A DNA stretch of 64,000 bases from Candidatus Rokuibacteriota bacterium (GTDB lineage Bacteria > Methylomirabilota > Methylomirabilia > Rokubacteriales > CSP1-6): contig QHSX01000061.1 in NCBI GenBank assembly GCA_003221695.1, positions 20,699 through 84,698 on the forward strand, in the 5' to 3' direction. The notes beneath the pieces are model-generated. The model was not told the origin of the DNA and made no database searches. It saw nothing but the letters and a program-made list of their open reading frames with translations. Of this stretch, positions 19,074 to 27,874 are shown piece by piece (the stretch's first letter is position 1; every line of letters starts with the position of its first letter). The position numbers were made by a program, and so were the translations under genes.

Positions 19074-21965
19074 TCATTTGTCACGCTTCAGCGGGAGCGT
19101 GAAGGTGAACGTGGAGCCCTGGCGGACCTGGCTCTTCACCCAGATCTTGCCGCCGTGCAGCTCGACGAACTTCCGCGAGAGCGTCAGCCCGAGGCCCGTG
19201 CCCTCGTGCTTCTTCGCGTAATCGGTCCCGACCTGACGGAACTCCTCGAAGACGGCCTCCTGATCCTCGAACGCGATGCCCACGCCGGTGTCGCTCACCG
19301 CGATTTCGGCGACGCCGTTCGCGGCGGCGGCGCGAACCTCGACCCGTCCGCCCTCGGGAGTGAACTTGATCGCGTTCGCCAGGAGGTTGAGGAGGACCTG
19401 CTTGACCTTCCGCTCGTCTCCACGAAGAGCGCCGAGTCGGTCGTCGACCGCGACCTCGAGCGTGATCCCACGGCGCATGGCGCGCTCGCGCACGAGGGTG
19501 ACCGCGTTGTCGATCGCCTGCGGCAGATGGAAGTCGGCGAGCTCCAGCTCCATCCGACCCGCCTCGATCTTCGAGAGGTCGAGGATGTCGTTGATCAGGG
19601 AGAGCAGGTGGCGGCCGGAGGCGAGAATGTCTTGTAGATACTCTTCCTGCTTCGCGTTGACCTCGCCGAACATCCGCTCGATCAGCACTTCGGAGAAGCC
19701 GATCACCGCGTTGAGCGGTGTCCGGAGCTCGTGCGACATGTTGGCGAGGAACTCCGACTTGTGCCGGTCGGCGACCTCCAGCTGGCGGCTCTTTTCCTCC
19801 AGCTCCTGGAACAGGCGCGCGTTCTCCAGCGCGAGGGCGGACTGGGTCGCGAAGGTCCTGAGGAGCTCGACCACCTCGGCGGGGAACTCGCCGGGCGCCT
19901 TCCGATTCAGCGAGAGGCTCCCGATAATCTGGCCCTCGCGGAGGAGGGGGACGGAGAGGAGCGCACGGTAGCCGGCCCTGAGCAGGATGTCGCGGAGCCG
20001 ACTCTGGTAGACGCCCGGCGCGGCGATGTCCGAGATCTGGATCGGCTCGCGGGTCTCTGCGGCGCGACCCATGACGCCCTCGCCCTTCCGGAGCGGCATC
20101 GCTCGGACGGTCTCGACGAACGTCGCGTCCAGATTGTCGGCCGCGCGCAGGCGAAACTCCTCGACCCCCACATCGTACTCATAGATCGTGCACCCGTCCG
20201 CGCCGGCGAGCTGCCGCGCGCGCGACACGATCGTGTTGAGCACGGTCTCGACATTCAGCGTGGAGCTGACCGCGCGGCTCACCTCGCCGAGCGCCTTCAG
20301 CTCATCGACCGAGCGCACCAGGTCCCGGGTCCGCGCCTCCAGTTCTTGGAACAGGCGCACGTTCTCGATCGCGATGACGGCCTGGTCGGCGAAGGTCTTC
20401 AACAGCGTGATCTGCTTCTCGGAGAAAGGGCGGGGCTCGCGTCGGCGGACGAGGATGGCGCCGATGGCGGTCCCCTCGCGCATGAGAGGCGTCGCCAGGG
20501 TCGCCCGGTGGCCGAACCGGAGCGCCATCGCCTTGCCCTCTGGGTACTCGGCGTCCGATACCTGCGTGAGATCGGCCACGTGGACCGCCTGGCCGTCGAG
20601 CACCGCTCGTCCGGTGACCCACGCTCGGCTCAGGCGCTGTCGCTGTCCGACCGGCGCTCCGAGCGGGCCGAAGTGGGCCCGCGGCACCACGTCGTCGCCG
20701 TCGCGGAGCAGAATGGTCGCGTCAAGGGCCTCGCAGAGGCGTGCCGAGCTCTCGGCAACGGCGTCCAGCACGGGCTGGATGTCGGTCGGCGAGCTCGAGA
20801 TCGCGCGCAGGATCTCGGCGATTGCCGTCTGCTGCTCGAGCGACTTGCTGAGCTCGCGCGTGCGCTCCTCGACCTTGCCCTCGAGGGTCGCGTACGACTC
20901 CTGGAGCTGGGCGGTCATGCTGTTGAACTGCGTGGCGAGCGCCTCCAGCTCGTCGCCCGTCTTGATCTCGATCCGGTGGCCGAGCTCGCCCGCGCCGATC
21001 CGCGCCGCCCCCGCCTGGAGAGTCTGGACGGGCGTCACCATCCGTCGCGCGAGAAAGAGGCTCGCGACCACGGCGAGGGCGACGCCGAGCAGCAGGAGGA
21101 TCACCGTCCGGATCGCCGAGGCGTAGAGCGGCGCGAAGGCCTCGCCCAGCGGCTGCTCGACGAAGACCGACCAGCCGAGCGGCGCGATCGTCGCGAAGGC
21201 GGTGAGCACCGGTCGACGCTCGCGGTCGTGAGCGATCGTCACCGTCTCGGCGTCGGCCAGGGCGGCCGGCGCCGCGCGAGCCTGTCGCACCTGGGGCAGC
21301 GCGGCGAGGTCCGTCTTCTGGAGCACGAGGCTGATATCGGGATGCGCGATGAGCTGGCCGCGAGAGTCCACGACGTAGGCGTGGCCCGCCTTCCCGCTCT
21401 TGATCTGCGAGACGACGTCCCAGATGAACTTCAGATTCACCTCGGCGACGGTCACGCCGGCCTTCGGGCCGCCGCCGAGGGCGATCGTCATGTACGGCTC
21501 GGATTCTTTGCGGAAGTAAACCGGGCCGTGGAAGGCTCGGCCGGCCTTCGGCACGAGGAACTTCGGCTCGCGCGAAAAGTCCGTCCCGCTGCCGACCACG
21601 TCCATCGCGAGGCGCGAGACGCGAAGCTGCTCGCGGCCGCCGGGATCGAGGTAGCTCAGCTCGGTGATGGCCGGAGCCTGGCGCTGGAGTCGAAGGTAGT
21701 CGACGCGACGCTGATCCATCCGCGTGGCCGGCGGGCCGAGCACGGGCTGCGTGGTCCAGCCCATCTGGCGCTCGATCTCCCTGATGAACTGCTCGATCGT
21801 CGAGGCGGCCGCCAGGGCCTTCTCCCGCTGGACGCCGAGGAGCGCCGCCTTGTTCTCCTGGTACGAGAAGTAGATCTCCACCACGCCACTCACGAGCAGC
21901 GCCCCGCTTACGAGGAGCGTGATCAGAGCGACATACTTACCGAAGAGGCGTCCGTGGCGGATCAC
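19074..21965 (-). CDS. dCache/HAMP/GAF-GAF sensor histidine kinase
   Basis: The protein has 963 residues. A first helix (about 10-32) leads to a double-Cache periplasmic domain (about 35-285) with AYVVDSRGQLIAHPD and FATIAPLGWSVFVEQPLG. The second helix (about 288-308) is followed by HAMP (MVTPVQTLQAGAARIGAG) and a coiled coil, then GAF 1 (about 400-540), GAF 2 (about 570-715), HisKA (SHELRTPLNA) and HATPase_c (VLLNLLANAIKFTPEGG, VSDTGVGIA). There is no receiver domain, which fits the two separate receivers downstream. The four binding proteins follow directly, and its large periplasmic domain is the obvious site for them to dock. That link is inference. Confidence 0.95.
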   Translation of the reverse strand: MIRHGRLFGKYVALITLLVSGALLVSGVVEIYFSYQENKAALLGVQREKALAAASTIEQFIREIERQMGWTTQPVLGPPATRMDQRRVDYLRLQRQAPAITELSYLDPGGREQLRVSRLAMDVVGSGTDFSREPKFLVPKAGRAFHGPVYFRKESEPYMTIALGGGPKAGVTVAEVNLKFIWDVVSQIKSGKAGHAYVVDSRGQLIAHPDISLVLQKTDLAALPQVRQARAAPAALADAETVTIAHDRERRPVLTAFATIAPLGWSVFVEQPLGEAFAPLYASAIRTVILLLLGVALAVVASLFLARRMVTPVQTLQAGAARIGAGELGHRIEIKTGDELEALATQFNSMTAQLQESYATLEGKVEERTRELSKSLEQQTAIAEILRAISSSPTDIQPVLDAVAESSARLCEALDATILLRDGDDVVPRAHFGPLGAPVGQRQRLSRAWVTGRAVLDGQAVHVADLTQVSDAEYPEGKAMALRFGHRATLATPLMREGTAIGAILVRRREPRPFSEKQITLLKTFADQAVIAIENVRLFQELEARTRDLVRSVDELKALGEVSRAVSSTLNVETVLNTIVSRARQLAGADGCTIYEYDVGVEEFRLRAADNLDATFVETVRAMPLRKGEGVMGRAAETREPIQISDIAAPGVYQSRLRDILLRAGYRALLSVPLLREGQIIGSLSLNRKAPGEFPAEVVELLRTFATQSALALENARLFQELEEKSRQLEVADRHKSEFLANMSHELRTPLNAVIGFSEVLIERMFGEVNAKQEEYLQDILASGRHLLSLINDILDLSKIEAGRMELELADFHLPQAIDNAVTLVRERAMRRGITLEVAVDDRLGALRGDERKVKQVLLNLLANAIKFTPEGGRVEVRAAAANGVAEIAVSDTGVGIAFEDQEAVFEEFRQVGTDYAKKHEGTGLGLTLSRKFVELHGGKIWVKSQVRQGSTFTFTLPLKRDK

Positions 21966-21980
21966 GTGGCGCTCACCGCA

Positions 21981-22964
21981 TCACTCGACGATGCGGTCCG
22001 CGCGCGTGAGTAGCTCGGTCGGCACCTGGAGGCCCAGGGCGGCCGCGGTCCCCTTGTTGATCGCGAGGACGAGCTTCCGGGCCCCCTCGACCGGGAGCTG
22101 CTGGGCTTTGGCGCCCTTGAGGATCTTGGCGACGATGCCGGCGGCCTGGATCCCTTCCGCGTACGGGTCCGAGCCGTAGGCGGCGAGCGCGCCCTGCTGG
22201 ATCCACAGCGCAGTCGGGAAGACGGCGGGGATCTTCCGCGCGCGCGACAGCTCGAGCATCCGTCCCGGGATCGCGAGCGAGCCGAGGTCCGGCGGCAAGA
22301 GACCGTCGCCGGGACGGAGCTCCTGCATCGCGCGCTCCACGTCCGCGGGGTCGCGCACCGCACGATCCAGCACGGCGACCTTGAACTGGGTCGCCACGGC
22401 CTTCGCCTTCTCCGCGGCGGCGCGGGACGCGGCGTCGTCGGGCTGATAGACGGAAAGTACGCGGCCGACATTCGGCGCCAGCGCTTTGAGGATCTCGAGG
22501 CGCTTCGGCACCAGGTCGGTCGTGAGGCTCGACACGCCCGTGAGGTTGCCGTCGGGCTTCGCGAGGTCCCTGACGAGGCCCGCGGCGACCGGGTCGGGCA
22601 CGGCGGTGAAGACGATCGGGATCGTGAGCGTGGCGGCCTTCGCGGCCCGTGCGGCGGCGTCGCCGTTGGCGAAGATGAGGTCCACCCCGGCCTTTGCGAG
22701 CTCCTCCGCCGCTCTCGACAGGGCCCTGACGTCGCCGCGCGTGAAGCGGACGTCGAAGCTCACGTCGTCCTCCTGAAGCCCGAGCTCCTTGAGCCCGGCC
22801 CGGAGCCCCTCGACCATCGGAGAGTTCGCGGCGAGCGTCGTGTTGACGACCCCGATGCGAAAGCGCTTCGCCGGCTGGGCGAGCGCGTCGTCGGGCAGGA
22901 CCGATGTCGCACCGAGAAGCAGCAGGACAACGGCGGGTAGTCCAGTTCGGGTCAGCAGGCTCAT
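21981..22964 (-). CDS. ABC_sub_bind family (TrpX-like) substrate-binding protein
   Basis: The protein has 327 residues from ATG 22964, which gives a clean signal peptide ending at about residue 30 (DDALA-QP); the frame extends 13 codons further without value. Family signatures are IGVVNTTLAANSPMVEGLRA, DPVAAGLVRDLAKPDGNLTG and the common C-terminus LVLAINKGTAAALGLQVPT followed by ELLTRADRIVE. It is first in the minus-strand run and lies 15 bases before the large kinase gene. It is the only intact member in this stretch; several broken relatives lie directly upstream. The ligand is unknown. Confidence 0.93.
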   Translation of the reverse strand: MSLLTRTGLPAVVLLLLGATSVLPDDALAQPAKRFRIGVVNTTLAANSPMVEGLRAGLKELGLQEDDVSFDVRFTRGDVRALSRAAEELAKAGVDLIFANGDAAARAAKAATLTIPIVFTAVPDPVAAGLVRDLAKPDGNLTGVSSLTTDLVPKRLEILKALAPNVGRVLSVYQPDDAASRAAAEKAKAVATQFKVAVLDRAVRDPADVERAMQELRPGDGLLPPDLGSLAIPGRMLELSRARKIPAVFPTALWIQQGALAAYGSDPYAEGIQAAGIVAKILKGAKAQQLPVEGARKLVLAINKGTAAALGLQVPTELLTRADRIVE

Positions 22965-23078
22965 GGCGAGAAGATAGCACGGGCAGATCAATTCCGGATT
23001 CACGACCGTGGGGAGATTCGTGACGGAGGTCCGATTAGGCGTCGCTCGTCACTCGATCGCCTTATCGGTACCGCTCCA

Positions 23079-23258
23079 CTATTCGATCACCTGGTCGGCA
23101 CGTATCAACAGCGACTGGCGGATCGTGAGCCCGAGGGCCCGGGCGGTCTTCATGTTGATGACGAACTCGTACCGGATCGGCTGTTCCAGAGGAAGCTCCG
23201 CCATCAGGCCGGACGTCGTCCAAAGCGCGAGCACGCAGAGGAACGTTCGCCGGTTCAT
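23079..23258 (-). pseudogene. in-frame-deleted ABC_sub_bind remnant (59 codons, start and stop kept)
   Basis: Reading minus from ATG 23258 gives 59 residues. The first part is a signal peptide typical of the family ([20 protein letters not shown]). It joins directly to the family C-terminus: a [15 protein letters not shown] stretch, then [13 protein letters not shown] and a TAG stop. About 250 central residues are missing yet the frame is kept. It overlaps the stop of the next remnant by four bases, as intact genes do here. A further trace, GTDKAIE with a stop at 23049-23072, may be the tail of yet another copy. It could be expressed as a mini-protein, but decay is the simpler reading. Confidence 0.7.
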
Positions 23259-24012
23259 TCGATGAGCTGATCCGCTCGCACCAGCAGCGACTGCGGGATC
23301 GTCAGCCCCATGGCCTTCGCGGTCTTGAGATTGATCACCAATTCGAACTTCGTGGCCTGCTGGTACGGCAGCTCGCCTGGATGTGCTCCCTCAAATATCC
23401 GGGCGATGTAGCCCGCCGCGCCGCGATAGAGCTCTGCGATCTCTGTCGAGTACGCCATGAGGCCACCGGACTCCACAAACTCCCGCCAAGGATACACTGC
23501 GGCCAGTTGAGCCTGCTTGGCCAGCTCGACAATGACCCGGCGATGCGTGAAGTTCTCGACCGCATCGACGACGAGGAACGCCTTCACGCGCTCACGAACC
23601 ATCAAGCCGAACGCCCGCCGATACTCCGGCTCCTGGATGGGGTCGCCGAGCGGCGCCTCAACGAGTGTCAGCCCGGCCTGCTGGGCGGCCTCGCGCATCA
23701 CCCAGCCGGACGGCCCCTGGCTTGAGCTGGACCACCTCGCGGGCGAGATCGCCGTAGCGCCCCGTATGCCCTCCTCACTAAGCGCCGCTCCACCACGAGG
23801 TTCCTCCCTTCCGCGTAACCGAGGCGACGCAGCTCGGAGAAGAGCGCCTTGTAAAAACGGGGGCCCTTTTCCTCGGTCAGGTCGGCGACAGGCGTCGAGG
23901 GGTGCACGAACGCGATCCGGTACATCTTCCCCGCCTGCTGCGCGTCTGCGGCGAGTGGCGCGGACAGCGTCCCCATCGTTAGCCCGCAGAGGAACGTGCG
24001 CCTGTCCATCAT
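23255..24012 (-). pseudogene. ABC_sub_bind pseudogene with frameshift and internal deletion
   Basis: From ATG 24012 the N-terminal part has a signal peptide (MDRRTFLCGLTMGTLSAPLA) and YRIAFVHPSTPVADL, then shifts frame near 23755-23765, where the alternative frame reads YGDLAREVVQLKPGAV. About 100 residues normally following (the PIVM and GGNVTGL region) are absent. The C-terminal half is open from 23701: REAAQQAGLTLVEAPLGDP, then [20 protein letters not shown] and a [10 protein letters not shown] end. A single base change would not restore a full protein, so this is a true pseudogene. Confidence 0.85.
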
Positions 24013-25012
24013 TCGATCACCTGATCCGCCCTGAACAGCAGCGACTGCGGGATCGTGAGGCCGAGCGCCTTTGCGGTCTTGAGGTTGATCACGAGCTCGA
24101 CCTTTTCTGGCTCCTCCACCGGAAGGTCCGATGGCTTGGCGCCGTTCAGAATCTTCCCGACCAACGCGCCGGCGCGCCGGAAGTCTGCGGTCGCGCTTGC
24201 TCCGTATGCCATGAGACCGCCAGCGAGGGCGAAGTCAGGTCGCCACCCGATCATCGGGAGTCGATGCTGCAGGGCGAGTTCTCCTAGTTGGACGTGCGCT
24301 ATAAAGAAGGTGCTGTCGGGCAGCAAAAGCACGCCCTGGGCGCGATTCCGCACCATTTCATGAAACACCCCTGCGAAATCTTGCGGGCGGCGCGCCTCGA
24401 ACACCTGAGACTGTAGACCGAGCGCACGGGCGGAATCGAGACTAACGTGCAGATGATGGGCAAAAGGCAATGGGTTCGACAGAATGGCTATCCGGGAAAG
24501 CTTCGGGACGGCCTCCATGAGGAAGCTCAGTCGTTTCCGGTTAGCTGCGTCCCTGTGTGCGTGAGACCCGTCATATTGCCGCCAGGGCGTGAAAGGCTGA
24601 CGACGAACTGGCTCGCCACCGGGTCGGCTGAGCCACTGAACACAATGGGAATCGTCCGGGTCGCCTGCTTGGCGGCCACGGCTGCCTGGTCGCTGGGAGT
24701 GAAGATGGCATCGACACCAAGACGCACAAGGTCTGCCGCCAACTCCGGTAACCGCTCGTATCGATGCTCCGCCCATCTCCACTCGATCGTCAGGTTCTGG
24801 CCTTCGACGTAACCAAGTTCGCGGAGCCCTTCTCGAAAGGCCTCGTTGAGAGACGGAACGCCGGGCGCCGGACCGGACGCCAAAAGACCCACACGCACGC
24901 TTTTCCCGGTAGGCTTCGCACCACTCTGCTGCTGCGCCTCGACGGCGAGCGGCACGGCGAGCAGGTTCGCGACAAGGGCGAGGGCGAGGATCAGCGGCGT
25001 TCTCCGCCCCAT
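24009..25012 (-). pseudogene. ABC_sub_bind gene with one single-base frameshift
   Basis: From ATG 25012 (GGAGGAGACC just upstream) the frame encodes a signal peptide and VRVGLLASGPAPG, then DPVASQFVVSLSRPGGNMTG, and stops at TGA after LTGND. The continuation is in another frame from about 24537: KRLSFLMEAVPKLSRIAIL, ending in [20 protein letters not shown]. One added base at the GGAAAC step (about 24535-24540) would give LTGKRL and an intact 334-residue protein; the total of 1004 bases is one short of a whole number of codons. It is either a recent frameshift or an assembly error. The stop overlaps the start of the next remnant. Confidence 0.85.
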
Positions 25013-25209
25013 GGTCTCCTCCCGGCGGGCCTGACTACATACCCTTGCTGCGAGCCTGTCAATGGAGATGCGCGGAGGTCTTCCGGGGCCGAGCGAGAGC
25101 CGCTTGGTCTAAGCCCGCGGCTGAGGGGGCGACCGTCGTGGCGAACGGGACGGCCAGGTGCGGGCGCGGTTTCCCGACCTGCCAGCCTTCAACGCTCTGA
25201 CGTGGTCGG

Positions 25210-25222
25210 TTATACGTATAAT
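25210..25222 (+). promoter_or_regulatory. palindromic operator-like site overlapping a TATAAT -10 element
   Basis: TTATACGTATAA (25210-25221) is a perfect 12-base palindrome, and its right half overlaps a consensus TATAAT (25217-25222). No good -35 is visible. The site lies 26 bases before ATG 25248, a small likely DNA-binding protein gene with AGGAGGT (25234-25240) as its ribosome site. This arrangement suggests autoregulation. It is AT-rich in an otherwise GC-rich region. Confidence 0.5.
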
Positions 25223-25247
25223 TTGCGTACGTCAGGAGGTGTCGGGT

Positions 25248-25498
25248 ATGGCACGAACGGCCGCGCGGCGCGAGAAGTGGACACTTTCGTTCGACGCAGG
25301 TCTGAAGCGTTTCCTCGTAAAGACCGCGAGGCGACGCTGCGTCTATCCCGTCACCTACTCGAGGAGATCGTGCAAGAAAAACTCAATCCGTACGGTCACA
25401 CGGACCTCAAGGACAGCGTGGCGTATGTCCGGCTGCTCCGCCGGCGCTCGCGTAGGACCTCCGACGAGAGCTTTCTCAAGGAAGTCCGGGCGTGGTAG
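25248..25498 (+). pseudogene. frameshifted small basic protein gene (possible DNA-binding protein)
   Basis: ATG 25248 has an ideal Shine-Dalgarno. The first frame reads MARTAARREKWTLSFDAGLK, then a basic stretch up to VYPVT; near 25352-25356 the sense moves to another frame reading LLEEIVQEKLNPYGHTDLKD and ending in KEVRAW with TAG at 25496-25498. One added base joins the two into a protein of about 83 residues that is basic at the N-terminus and helical after it, somewhat like ribbon-helix-helix repressors or antitoxins. I do not recognise the family firmly. The 3' end overlaps the convergent phosphatase gene by 23 bases. Confidence 0.6.
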
Positions 25499-25958
25499 TG
25501 AGCAGTCGGTCGATCGCCTTCTCCAGGCAGCGCTTGATCTCGTCGCGACAGGCGCGGTACACGTCCTCGTCCTGGCCGACCGGGTCCGCGATGTCGCCGT
25601 CCTCGCCGACGAACTCCTTGAGCGTGAACACCGGCCGCCCGTCGGCCTCGGCGAGGGCGCGGAGCTCGCGCTTCTGGAGCGCGGTCATCGTCAGGATCAG
25701 GTCGGCGGCGGCGACGACCTCTCGGTGCTGGCGGAGGTTCGTGGAGAGGATCTCGGTCTCCGAGAGGTGGATCCCGTCCTCGCGGAGCAGCAGGCGCGCG
25801 TCGAGGGACGGGATCATGCCGTCGCGCGCGGTGTGACCGATGCCGCCCGACCTGACCCGCACGCGGCCGTTCCGCTCCGCGAGCATCTTTTCGAGCAGCG
25901 CCTGGGCCATCACGCTCCGACACGTGTTCGCGTGGCAGACGATCAGGACGGTCTTCAC
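25476..25958 (-). CDS. low-molecular-weight protein-tyrosine-phosphatase family protein
   Basis: The protein has 160 residues from GTG 25958, with GGAGGAGCC upstream and a GTGA overlap with the SDR stop. The P-loop CHANTCRS (C-X5-R) lies at about residues 9-16, and the general-acid loop is DPVGQDEDVYRACRDEI in the C-terminal third. The family dephosphorylates protein tyrosines, including bacterial exopolysaccharide kinases, and the same fold serves arsenate reductases. The extra P-loop cysteine is also seen in both groups. No tyrosine kinase or arsenic gene is nearby, so the role is open. Confidence 0.9.
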   Translation of the reverse strand: MKTVLIVCHANTCRSVMAQALLEKMLAERNGRVRVRSGGIGHTARDGMIPSLDARLLLREDGIHLSETEILSTNLRQHREVVAAADLILTMTALQKRELRALAEADGRPVFTLKEFVGEDGDIADPVGQDEDVYRACRDEIKRCLEKAIDRLLTTTPGLP

Positions 25959-26947
25959 GGCTCCTCCCAGGGCGACTGCCAGAACCGCATACCGTGAGCG
26001 AGCTCCTTCCACTCTCCGGCGGGACGCTCGTGGAGGGTCTTGCCGAAGAGCGTGCCCGGCGGTGGCTTGAGGCCCCGGCCGAGGGTCGACGGAAAGAGCG
26101 TCGCCAGCTCGTCCGGCGTGAGACGCCGGTCGGCCTCGAGGCGGCGCACCGCCTGGGGCTGGGCGACCAGCGTGTAGCCGTAGCCGAATGAGTGGAACAC
26201 CTGGCCGTTGACGTGCTGGGCGCCGTCGCTCGCCAGGTAGACGACGAGGGGCGCGACGTTGTCGGGGTCGCGTTCGGTCTCGGCCGCCAGCTCGCTTGGC
26301 CACTTGCCGGTCTCGGCGAAGACCTCGCGGCCGCGCGGCGTGGAGTCGATCATGCGGGTGGCACCGCTCGGGAGGATCGCGTTCGTCGTCACACCGTACT
26401 TGGCGAGGGCGTTGGCGGTGGACCACGTGAGCCCGAGGATCCCCGCCTTGGCCGCGGCGTAGTTCGGCTGGCCCGGCGCGCCGAGCGCGGAGACCGAGGA
26501 CATGCTGATGATCCGCCCGCCGCACGTCTCGCGCATCGCGATCGAGGCCGCCCGGACCGCGTTGAACATGCCCTTGAGGTGGACGGCGATCACCGCGTCC
26601 CACTCCGCTTCGGTCATGTTGAAGACCATCCGGTCGCGCAGGATGCCGGCGACGTGCACGAGGATGTCGATCCGCCCGTACGTTCGGATCACCTGCTCGA
26701 CCATCGACGCCGCCTCGGCGACGTCCGCGACCGAGCCGAAGTTCGGCACCGCCGCGCCGCCGGCCTTGACGATCTCGTCCACCACCTGCGCGGCCGGCCG
26801 CGCGTCGCCGCCCTCGCCCGCGAGGCTCGCGCCGAGGTCGTTGACGACGACCCGCGCCCCGGCCCGGGCGAGGGCGAGCGCGACCCCCCGGCCGATCCCG
26901 CGCCCTCCTCCAGTCACCAGTGCCGCCTTGCCGTCGAGCATGCCCAT
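25955..26947 (-). CDS. short-chain dehydrogenase/reductase with C-terminal extension
   Basis: The protein has 330 residues. The Rossmann motif TGGGRGIG lies at about 12-19. The structural motif usually NNAG reads VHVAGILRD. The catalytic Ser is in MSSVSALGAPGQPNYAAAK, with Tyr and Lys in the same block. An LNDLGAS-like turn with an insertion after the second strand (GASLAGEGGDARPA) resembles the multifunctional-enzyme-type 3-hydroxyacyl-CoA dehydrogenases. About 80 residues extend beyond the SDR core, ending SPWEEP. It lies between the redoxin and phosphatase genes with overlaps, suggesting one transcript. The substrate is unknown. Confidence 0.92.
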   Translation of the reverse strand: MGMLDGKAALVTGGGRGIGRGVALALARAGARVVVNDLGASLAGEGGDARPAAQVVDEIVKAGGAAVPNFGSVADVAEAASMVEQVIRTYGRIDILVHVAGILRDRMVFNMTEAEWDAVIAVHLKGMFNAVRAASIAMRETCGGRIISMSSVSALGAPGQPNYAAAKAGILGLTWSTANALAKYGVTTNAILPSGATRMIDSTPRGREVFAETGKWPSELAAETERDPDNVAPLVVYLASDGAQHVNGQVFHSFGYGYTLVAQPQAVRRLEADRRLTPDELATLFPSTLGRGLKPPPGTLFGKTLHERPAGEWKELAHGMRFWQSPWEEP

Positions 26948-26950
26948 GGT

Positions 26951-27862
26951 CTACTCCGGAAGGGGTCGATAGTAGGGGTTCCCTGCCTTCGTCCACGCGC
27001 CGAGCATCTCGCGGAACGCGGGTCCCATCGGGTCGATCCCGCGCATCGGCATCGTACCGCGTCGGATCGTGAAGTCGTGCGGCGCGAGCTCCCCCGCCCG
27101 CTCGAAGTGACGCGCGGCGGCCTCCGAACGCCCGCACTCGAAGAGCCACCGGCCCAGGCCGAACTCGGCCCGCGCCTGCTGGTCCGTGTCGGTGGGCAGG
27201 GACTGGAGCGCCTGTGTCCGCGCCTTGGGAAGGGGCGGCGCCTCCCCCCGCACCCAGGCCCTCAACGCCCCGAGGTGCTTCGCGGCCTCGAGCCCGGTGA
27301 TGTGCTTGAACGTGTCGGTACCGAAAGCCACGTCGTTCGGACGAACGATCCGACCGCGCTCGTCGATCCAGACGATCGTCGGCACGTTGACCATGTTGTA
27401 GAGATCCGCGACGACGTGCCGCGTGTCGATCAGGGACGGGTGCTCGGGCTTGGCGGCGTCGATCCAGGGGCGAGCGTCCGCGGGACTCCGATCGAGCGCC
27501 ACGGTGACGACGCTGAAGCCGAAGCCCCGGAGCTCCTCATGGACCGCCTGCCACACGGGCAGGTCGAGACGGCACCCTCACCAGGACGCGTAGGCGACCA
27601 GGAGCACCTTCGCCCCGCGGTGGGCTGAGAGCGTGTGCGGGCGGCCGTCGAGATCCGGCAGCGTGAAGTCAGGCGCCTCCAGCGAGACGAGCGCGGCGGC
27701 GCGCACGGCCGCGGGCACGCCGAGGTACGCGGCGCGCTCGTCGAGGTCGAGCGCGACCGGGCGCCCCGCGTCCTGCGCCCGTCTCGCCCGCTCGAAGCCG
27801 TCTCCATAGGCCACCTCGACCGCGCGGCCGTCGTCGATGAGCGTGAACCCCGGCTCGGCCAT
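26951..27862 (-). CDS. thioredoxin-fold redoxin, candidate selenoprotein (in-frame TGA at codon 95)
   Basis: Read minus from ATG 27862, the frame runs 94 codons, meets TGA at 27578-27580 and stays open in the same frame to TAG 26951, giving 303 residues if TGA is read as selenocysteine. The TGA falls exactly in the redoxin active site: LLVAYASW, TGA, GCRLDLPVW, where Cys-containing relatives have a CGC motif. Before it is APDFTLPDLDGRPHTLSAHR; after it come VVTVALDRSPADAR and the cis-Pro loop NVPTIVWIDERGRI, all needed for one thioredoxin fold. A SECIS-like hairpin lies just downstream of the TGA. A nonsense mutation in a Cys (TGC to TGA) is the alternative. The gene lies between two SDR genes on the same strand. 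Confidence 0.8.
27544..27572 (-). promoter_or_regulatory. bacterial SECIS-like stem-loop after the in-frame UGA
   Basis: In the mRNA (minus strand), 14 bases after the UGA, CCUGCC pairs perfectly with GGCAGG (6 bp) around a five-base loop, CGUGU. A CCG/CGG lower helix closes below an asymmetric internal loop. The apical loop starts 20 bases after the UGA and has G as its second base. Spacing, stem length and loop G agree with what is known of bacterial SelB-binding elements. The element is inside the coding sequence, as in other bacteria. Confidence 0.65.
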
Positions 27863-27874
27863 GACCGCCGCCCC

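Noticed and set aside
19731..22013. 760-codon plus-strand open frame
   Set aside because: Shadow of the dCache/GAF histidine kinase.
24009..25012. A second selenocysteine gene
   Set aside because: The TGA here results from a frame change: the downstream half is in another frame, unlike the redoxin gene where both halves share one frame.
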